From assembly GCF_021261325.1 (NCBI RefSeq), contig NZ_JAJSBI010000001.1, forward strand, positions 186,001 to 250,000: DNA of 64,000 bases. The letters run 5' to 3'. The notes beneath the pieces were generated by a model. That model was given only the letters and a program-made list of their open reading frames with translations. It did not search any database and had not been told where the DNA came from. Of the stretch, positions 59,574 through 64,000 are shown piece by piece (within the stretch, counting starts at the first letter, position 1; each line of letters begins with the position of its first letter). This DNA is from Streptomyces guryensis (GTDB lineage Bacteria > Actinomycetota > Actinomycetes > Streptomycetales > Streptomycetaceae). A program made the translations under genes and the position numbers.

Positions 59574-60896
59574 GTGGTCGCCGACATCTGTGCCAGCTGC
59601 GGCAAACCGCTTCCCGCACGGGCGGGCCGCACCGGCCGCAGCTCCGTGTACTGCTCGGCCGCGTGCAGGCAGAAGGCGTACCGGCGTCGGCAGGGGGCCT
59701 GGACGGGAGCCGGCGTGCAGGGCCTGATCGACGACATCGGGCGGCGGGTTCAGGAGCTCACGCCGCAGCCGCCGTCGGTCCTGTACTCCGGGGTGGCCGA
59801 CCTGTCGGCCGCCGTGGCGCGGCTGCGGCGGGTCGCCCGGACCGCCCGGGACACCGCGAAGGAGCCCCAGGGGGCCACCGAGCCTTCCGTAACATCGAGA
59901 GCCGTTACGGAAAACCCCCTCACCGAAGCCGACTTCGCCACCCTCACCGAGTCCCACCGCCGCGAGATCCACGTCCACTGCTACCGCATGACCGGCTCCT
60001 ACGACGACGCCGAGGACCTGGTGCAGGAGACGTTCCTGCGGGCCTGGCGGGCCCGGGACGCCTTTGAGGGACGGGCCGGCGCCCGCACCTGGCTGTACCG
60101 CATCGCCACCAACGCCTGCCTCGACTTCCAGCGCCGCACCGCCCGCCGCCCGCAGCGCTACGAGCCGGTCCCCGGCATGAACCACGGCACCGGCGAGGCA
60201 CCCGCCCGCATCACCTGGCTGCAGCCCTACCCCGACGACGAGCTGCCCACGGCCGAGGAGGACCGGCCGGACGTCGCCGCCGTCTCCCGCGAGACCCTGG
60301 AGCTGGTCTTCCTCGCCGCCATCCAGCACCTTCCGCCCCGCCAGCGGGCCGTGCTGATCCTGCGGGACGTGCTCGGCCTGACCGCCGCCGAGACCGCCGA
60401 GGCCCTCGACCTGACCGTGGCCTCGGCCAACAGCGCCCTCCAGCGGGCCCGACCCACCCTCCGCGACCACCTCCCCGGGCAGCGCGCGGACTGGAACGCG
60501 GGCGAGCCGACGGAAGCCCAACGCACGGTCCTGCAGCGGTACATGACCGCCGCCGAGCAGCTCGACTTCGCCGCGATGACCGACCTGCTCAGCAAGGACG
60601 TCACGCTCACCATGCCGCCCAACCCGTTCTGGTTCACCGGCCGGGACGCCCTCGTCGAGTTCCTGCGCCCCACCCTCGACCCGGCGTCCCCCATGTTCTT
60701 CGGCCACTGGCGCCACCTGCCCGCCCGCGCCAACGGGCAGCTCGCGGCGGGTGGTTACGTCCGCAGACCCGGCACGCAGGTCCACCGTGCCCAGGTCCTC
60801 GACGTCCTCCGCTTCGACGCCGACGACCGGATCGTGGAGATCACGTCCTTCGAACCGCACCTGTTCCCGGCCTTCGGGCTGCCGCTGCGGCTGTGA
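59574..60896 (+). CDS. ECF-type sigma-70 factor with N-terminal zinc finger and C-terminal SnoaL domain
   Basis: A 440-residue protein. Residues 1-40 are a zinc finger (ICASCGKPLPAR, VYCSAACRQKAYRRR). A helical linker leads to sigma region 2 (about residues 125-190, YRMTGSYDDAEDLVQETFLR), region 4 (IQHLPPRQRAVLILRDVLGL, ANSALQRARPTL) and a SnoaL-like domain (LLSKDVTLTMPPNPFWFTGR). The sigma-SnoaL part matches the SigG/SigX5 group, controlled by its own C-terminal domain rather than an anti-sigma factor. The zinc finger belongs to a separate streptomycete family. Start GTG 59574 with GGAGG at 5 nt. No stop or start lies between the parts, so this is one fused gene. Confidence 0.82.
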   Translation: MVADICASCGKPLPARAGRTGRSSVYCSAACRQKAYRRRQGAWTGAGVQGLIDDIGRRVQELTPQPPSVLYSGVADLSAAVARLRRVARTARDTAKEPQGATEPSVTSRAVTENPLTEADFATLTESHRREIHVHCYRMTGSYDDAEDLVQETFLRAWRARDAFEGRAGARTWLYRIATNACLDFQRRTARRPQRYEPVPGMNHGTGEAPARITWLQPYPDDELPTAEEDRPDVAAVSRETLELVFLAAIQHLPPRQRAVLILRDVLGLTAAETAEALDLTVASANSALQRARPTLRDHLPGQRADWNAGEPTEAQRTVLQRYMTAAEQLDFAAMTDLLSKDVTLTMPPNPFWFTGRDALVEFLRPTLDPASPMFFGHWRHLPARANGQLAAGGYVRRPGTQVHRAQVLDVLRFDADDRIVEITSFEPHLFPAFGLPLRL

Positions 60897-60971
60897 CGAC
60901 CGATGAGTGATCCGGGTGCGGTGCGTCTGTATGACCGACCGACACGGAACACCCCGACCGAGGAGATCACC

Positions 60972-61730
60972 ATGCTGCTCACCGACAAGACCGCGATCGT
61001 CTACGGCGCCGGCGGCTCGATCGGCGGCGCGGTCGCCCGCGCCTTCGCCGAGCAGGGCGCGCGGGTCCACCTCGTCGGACGTACCCGCAAGACGCTGGAG
61101 GCCGTGGCCGCCGACATCGCGGACGCCGAGGTCGCCGTCGTGGACGCCCTCGACGAGGCGGCCGTCGAAGAGCACCTCGCGGGCGTCGGGGACGTCGACA
61201 TCTCGTTCAACCTGGTCACCCGCGGCGACGTGCAGGGCGCCCCGCTCACCGACATGCCCGTGGACGACTTCCTGCGGCCCGTGCTGGGCGGCGTCCGCGC
61301 CAACTTCATCACCGCCCGCGGCGCCGCCCGCCGCATGGCCGAACGCGGCTCCGGCGTGATCCTCACCCTCAACAGCGGCTCCGCGCACGGCAGTCCGATG
61401 ATGGGCGGCACGGGACCCGCTGACGCCGCCATCGACACGCTCGTACGGAATCTGGCGCTGGAGTGCGGTCCGCGCGGGGTGCGCGCCGTGGGCCTGTGGG
61501 CGGCCGGCGTCCCCGAGACCTTCACGGTCGAGAAGCTCTCCGCGGTCAACCCCGCCATCGACGAAGCCGCCGTCCAGGGCATCGTCGCCAACCTCGCCGG
61601 CATGCGGATGACACACCGCAACCCGACCCTCGCCGAGGTCACCGCCACGGCCGTGTTCCTCGCCTCCGACCACGCGGCCGGCATCACCGGCACGTTCGTC
61701 AACGTGACGGGTGGGATGGTCGTGCGCTGA
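60972..61730 (+). CDS. SDR-fold protein lacking catalytic Tyr-Lys
   Basis: A 252-residue protein with the SDR cofactor motif AIVYGAGGSIGGAVARAF and the C-terminal GITGTFVNVTGG. At the position of Tyr-x-x-x-Lys it has GGTGPADAAIDTLVRNLALE, without Tyr or Lys, and the NNAG motif is replaced by SFNLVTRGD. It is therefore likely an atypical or binding-only SDR. ATG 60972 has GAGGAGAT 5 nt upstream. It lies 75 nt after the sigma gene, perhaps a target or partner. Confidence 0.83.
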   Translation: MLLTDKTAIVYGAGGSIGGAVARAFAEQGARVHLVGRTRKTLEAVAADIADAEVAVVDALDEAAVEEHLAGVGDVDISFNLVTRGDVQGAPLTDMPVDDFLRPVLGGVRANFITARGAARRMAERGSGVILTLNSGSAHGSPMMGGTGPADAAIDTLVRNLALECGPRGVRAVGLWAAGVPETFTVEKLSAVNPAIDEAAVQGIVANLAGMRMTHRNPTLAEVTATAVFLASDHAAGITGTFVNVTGGMVVR

Positions 61731-61746
61731 GCGCAGGAACGAGGAA

Positions 61747-61773
61747 GGGCGCCCGGTGGGACACCGGGCGCCC
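61747..61773. terminator. Strong bidirectional hairpin between SDR-like gene and pepN
   Basis: A 12-bp perfect stem (61747-61758 with 61762-61773) with a GGA loop followed by TCGCTTT, between two convergent genes. Confidence 0.85.
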
Positions 61774-61797
61774 TCGCTTTCGTACTCCTGCGGGTGG

Positions 61798-64000
61798 CTA
61801 CGCCTCCGCGTCCGCCGCCTGCGCCTTCAGTGCGCGCTCCACGCCCGACCGGGACTCGGAGACCAGCCGCCGCAGGGCCGCGCTGGGCTCGGCGGAGGAC
61901 AGCCAGGCATCCGTCCGGTCCAGGGTCTCCTGTGACACCTGGACGGCCGGGTAGAGGCCGACCGCGATCTGCTGGGCGATCTCGTGCGAGCGGGAGTCCC
62001 AGACGTCCTTGACCACCTCGAAGTACTTCTCGGCGTACGGGGCGAGCAGCTCGCGCTGGTCGGTCTGGACGAAGCCGCCGATGACCGCCTCCTGGACGGC
62101 GTTCGGCAGCTTGTCGGACTCGACGACCTGCGCCCAGACCTCCGCCTTCGCCTCCGCGGTCGGCCGGGCGGCACGGGCGCTGGCCGCGTGGCGCTCGCCC
62201 GCGGCCGTCCGGTCCCGCTCGTACTCGCCGGCGATCTCCGTCTCGTCGTAGCGGCCGACCGCGGCGAGCCGCTGCACGAACGCCCAGCGCAGCTCGGTGT
62301 CGACGGCCAGACCCTCGATCGTCTGCGAACCGTCCAGCAGGGCCTCCAGCAGGTCCAGCTGCTCCGGCGTCCGGGCCGTCGCCGCGAACGCGCGCGCCCA
62401 GGCCAGCTGGTGGTCGCTGCTCGGCTCGGCCGCGCGCAGGTGGGCCAGCGTGGCGTCGGTCCAGCGGGTGAGCAGGGCCTCGCGGGCGGCCGGGTCGGCG
62501 TACAGGTCGATGGCCAGCTTCACCTGGCGGTGCAGCGACTGCACGACACCGATGTCGGACTCCTTGCCGACGCCCGACAGGACCAGGGAGAGGTAGTCGC
62601 GGGTCGCGAGCTCCGCATCCCGTGTCATGTCCCAGGCAGAGGCCCAGCACAGGGCGCGGGGGAGCGACGACTCGAAGTCGCCCAGGTGCTCGGTGACGAA
62701 GGCGAGGGACTTCTCGTCGAGGCGGACCTTCGCGTACGACAGGTCGTCGTCGTTGAGCAGGACGACGGCCGGGCGGCGCTTGCCCACCAGCTGCGGTACG
62801 GCGGTCAGTTCACCGTCGACATCCAGCTCGATGCGCTCGTCGCGGACCAGCTTGCCGCTGTCGTCGTCGAGTTCGTACAGGCCGACCGCGATGCGGTGCG
62901 GGCGGAGGGTCGGCTCGCCCTTGGCGCCCGCGGGGAGCGCCGGGGCCTCCTGGCGGATGGCGAAGGAGGTGATGACGCCGTTCGCGTCCGTCTCGATCTC
63001 GGGACGGAGGATGTTGATGCCGGCGGTCTGGAGCCATTTCTCCGACCAGTTCCCCAGGTCGCGGCCGGAGGTCTCCTCCAGCGCGCCCAGCAGGTCGGAC
63101 AGGCGCGTGTTGCCGTACGCGTGGCGCTTGAAGTACGCCTGCACACCCCCGAAGAACTCGTCCATGCCGACGTACGCGACGAGCTGCTTCAGGACGCTGG
63201 CGCCCTTGGCGTAGGTGATGCCGTCGAAGTTGACCAGGACGTCGTCCAGGTCGTTGATCTCGGCCATGATCGGGTGGGTGGAGGGCAGCTGGTCCTGCCG
63301 GTAGGCCCATGTCTTCATGGAGTTGGCGAAGGTGGTCCAGGAGTGCGGCCACCGCGACTGCGCGTGGTCCGCCTGGCAGGCGATGGAGGTGTACGTGGCG
63401 AACGACTCGTTCAGCCACAGGTCGTTCCACCACTCCATGGTGACCAGGTCGCCGAACCACATGTGGGCCAGTTCGTGCAGGATGGTCTCGGCGCGCAGCT
63501 CGTACGACGCGTCGGTGACCTTGGAGCGGAACACGTACTGGTCCCGGATGGTCACCGCGCCCGCGTTCTCCATCGCGCCCGCGTTGAACTCCGGCACGAA
63601 CAGCTGGTCGTACTTCTTGAACGGGTACGCGTAGTCGAACTTCTCCTGGAACCACTCGAAGCCCTGCCGGGTGACCTCGAAGATCGCGTCGGAGTCGAGG
63701 AACTCGGCGAGCGAGGGCCGGCAGTAGATGCCCAGCGGCACGCTCTGCCCGTCCTTCTCGTACACGCTGTGCACGGAGTGGTACGGGCCGACGATGAGCG
63801 CCGTGATGTAGCTGGAGATCCGCGGCGTCGGCTCGAAGGCCCAGACGTCGTCCTTCGGCTCGGGCGTCGGCGAGTTGGAGATGACGGTCCAGCCGGTGGG
63901 GGCCTGCACCGTGAACTGGAAGGTCGCCTTGAGGTCGGGCTGCTCGAACGACGCGAACACGCGGCGGGCGTCCGGGACCTCGAACTGGGTGTAGAGATAA
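61798..64000 (-). CDS. pepN: Aminopeptidase N (partial, 3' portion)
   Basis: 734 residues are in the window; the frame runs off the right edge at YLYTQFEVPDARRVFASFE, so about 120 N-terminal residues are missing. M1 zinc peptidase motifs: GAMENAGAVT (substrate amine binding) and HELAHMWFGDLVTMEWWNDL followed by WLNESFA (HExxH...E zinc site). The Tyr in ITYAKGASVLKQL is also typical. C-terminal ERAP1-like helical domain to the end. It removes N-terminal residues from peptides in the cytoplasm. Convergent with the SDR-like gene. Confidence 0.95.
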   Translation of the reverse strand, partial: YLYTQFEVPDARRVFASFEQPDLKATFQFTVQAPTGWTVISNSPTPEPKDDVWAFEPTPRISSYITALIVGPYHSVHSVYEKDGQSVPLGIYCRPSLAEFLDSDAIFEVTRQGFEWFQEKFDYAYPFKKYDQLFVPEFNAGAMENAGAVTIRDQYVFRSKVTDASYELRAETILHELAHMWFGDLVTMEWWNDLWLNESFATYTSIACQADHAQSRWPHSWTTFANSMKTWAYRQDQLPSTHPIMAEINDLDDVLVNFDGITYAKGASVLKQLVAYVGMDEFFGGVQAYFKRHAYGNTRLSDLLGALEETSGRDLGNWSEKWLQTAGINILRPEIETDANGVITSFAIRQEAPALPAGAKGEPTLRPHRIAVGLYELDDDSGKLVRDERIELDVDGELTAVPQLVGKRRPAVVLLNDDDLSYAKVRLDEKSLAFVTEHLGDFESSLPRALCWASAWDMTRDAELATRDYLSLVLSGVGKESDIGVVQSLHRQVKLAIDLYADPAAREALLTRWTDATLAHLRAAEPSSDHQLAWARAFAATARTPEQLDLLEALLDGSQTIEGLAVDTELRWAFVQRLAAVGRYDETEIAGEYERDRTAAGERHAASARAARPTAEAKAEVWAQVVESDKLPNAVQEAVIGGFVQTDQRELLAPYAEKYFEVVKDVWDSRSHEIAQQIAVGLYPAVQVSQETLDRTDAWLSSAEPSAALRRLVSESRSGVERALKAQAADAEA

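Overview
The window is about 72 percent GC, densely coded, and carries Streptomyces-type genes throughout: tyrosinase with its copper caddie (melC1/melC2), SsbB, a PknG kinase operon, a chitosan-oligosaccharide uptake operon with a ROK repressor, actinobacterial MalQ, and PepN. It is therefore read as chromosomal DNA of a Streptomyces species. From memory the gene order resembles the S. coelicolor SCO264x-SCO270x region; this was not checked by any search.

Layout. 1-6.5 kb: surface and secreted proteins. These are three tandem near-identical small two-cysteine exported proteins (rodlin-like), other small exported proteins, a GH16-type glycosidase, the melC1-melC2 pair, and a D-hydroxyacid dehydrogenase. 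6.6-14.4 kb: a small membrane protein, an ArsR regulator overlapping an MgtA-type P-type ATPase, a TatA-like protein, an LCP cell-wall ligase, an HxlR regulator beside a dead oxidoreductase fragment, and a divergent TetR/SDR pair. 14.4-18.5 kb: a decayed accessory segment next to tRNA-Arg(TCT). It holds a 5'-truncated RHS toxin tip with a likely immunity gene, a frameshifted FtsK/SpoIIIE remnant, a frameshifted membrane-protein remnant and a tRNA T-arm-like fragment.

18.8-31 kb: two adjacent dynamin-like GTPases, ssbB, a sortase-anchored thioester surface protein, an aminoglycoside-phosphotransferase-fold protein, a nonapeptide-repeat protein, EttA (ABC-F), a thioesterase, a truncated haemoglobin and a PCMT-like methyltransferase. 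31-41.7 kb (minus strand): a signalling operon read in the order GlnX-like membrane protein, GlnH-like binding protein, coiled-coil protein, PknG-like kinase, PP2C phosphatase, VWA protein, FHA protein. The kinase, phosphatase and FHA protein all carry paired zinc ribbons. This looks like an elaborated form of the mycobacterial GlnX-GlnH-PknG amino-acid sensing system.

41.9-48.8 kb (minus strand): csnR-csnE-csnF-csnG-csnH-csnK, with a perfect TAGGAAAGTTTCCTA palindrome before csnR. 48.8-53.9 kb: MscS channel, HNH nuclease, orphan DUF397 protein, a repeat-containing 78-residue protein abutting malQ, and a small membrane protein. 54-61.7 kb: regulator-transporter/enzyme pairs (TetR/FAD monooxygenase; MarR/MFS-EamA across a 48-bp palindrome), a truncated EamA gene, a sigma factor with an N-terminal zinc finger and C-terminal SnoaL domain, and an SDR-fold protein lacking the usual catalytic residues. 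61.8 kb to the right edge: 3' part of pepN.

No CRISPR array, intact transposase or complete secondary-metabolite cluster was seen. The strongest candidates for new biology are the zinc-ribbon PknG operon, the orphan RHS toxin/immunity pair in the decayed island, the triplicated rodlin-like proteins, the nonapeptide-repeat protein and the zinc finger-sigma-SnoaL fusion.
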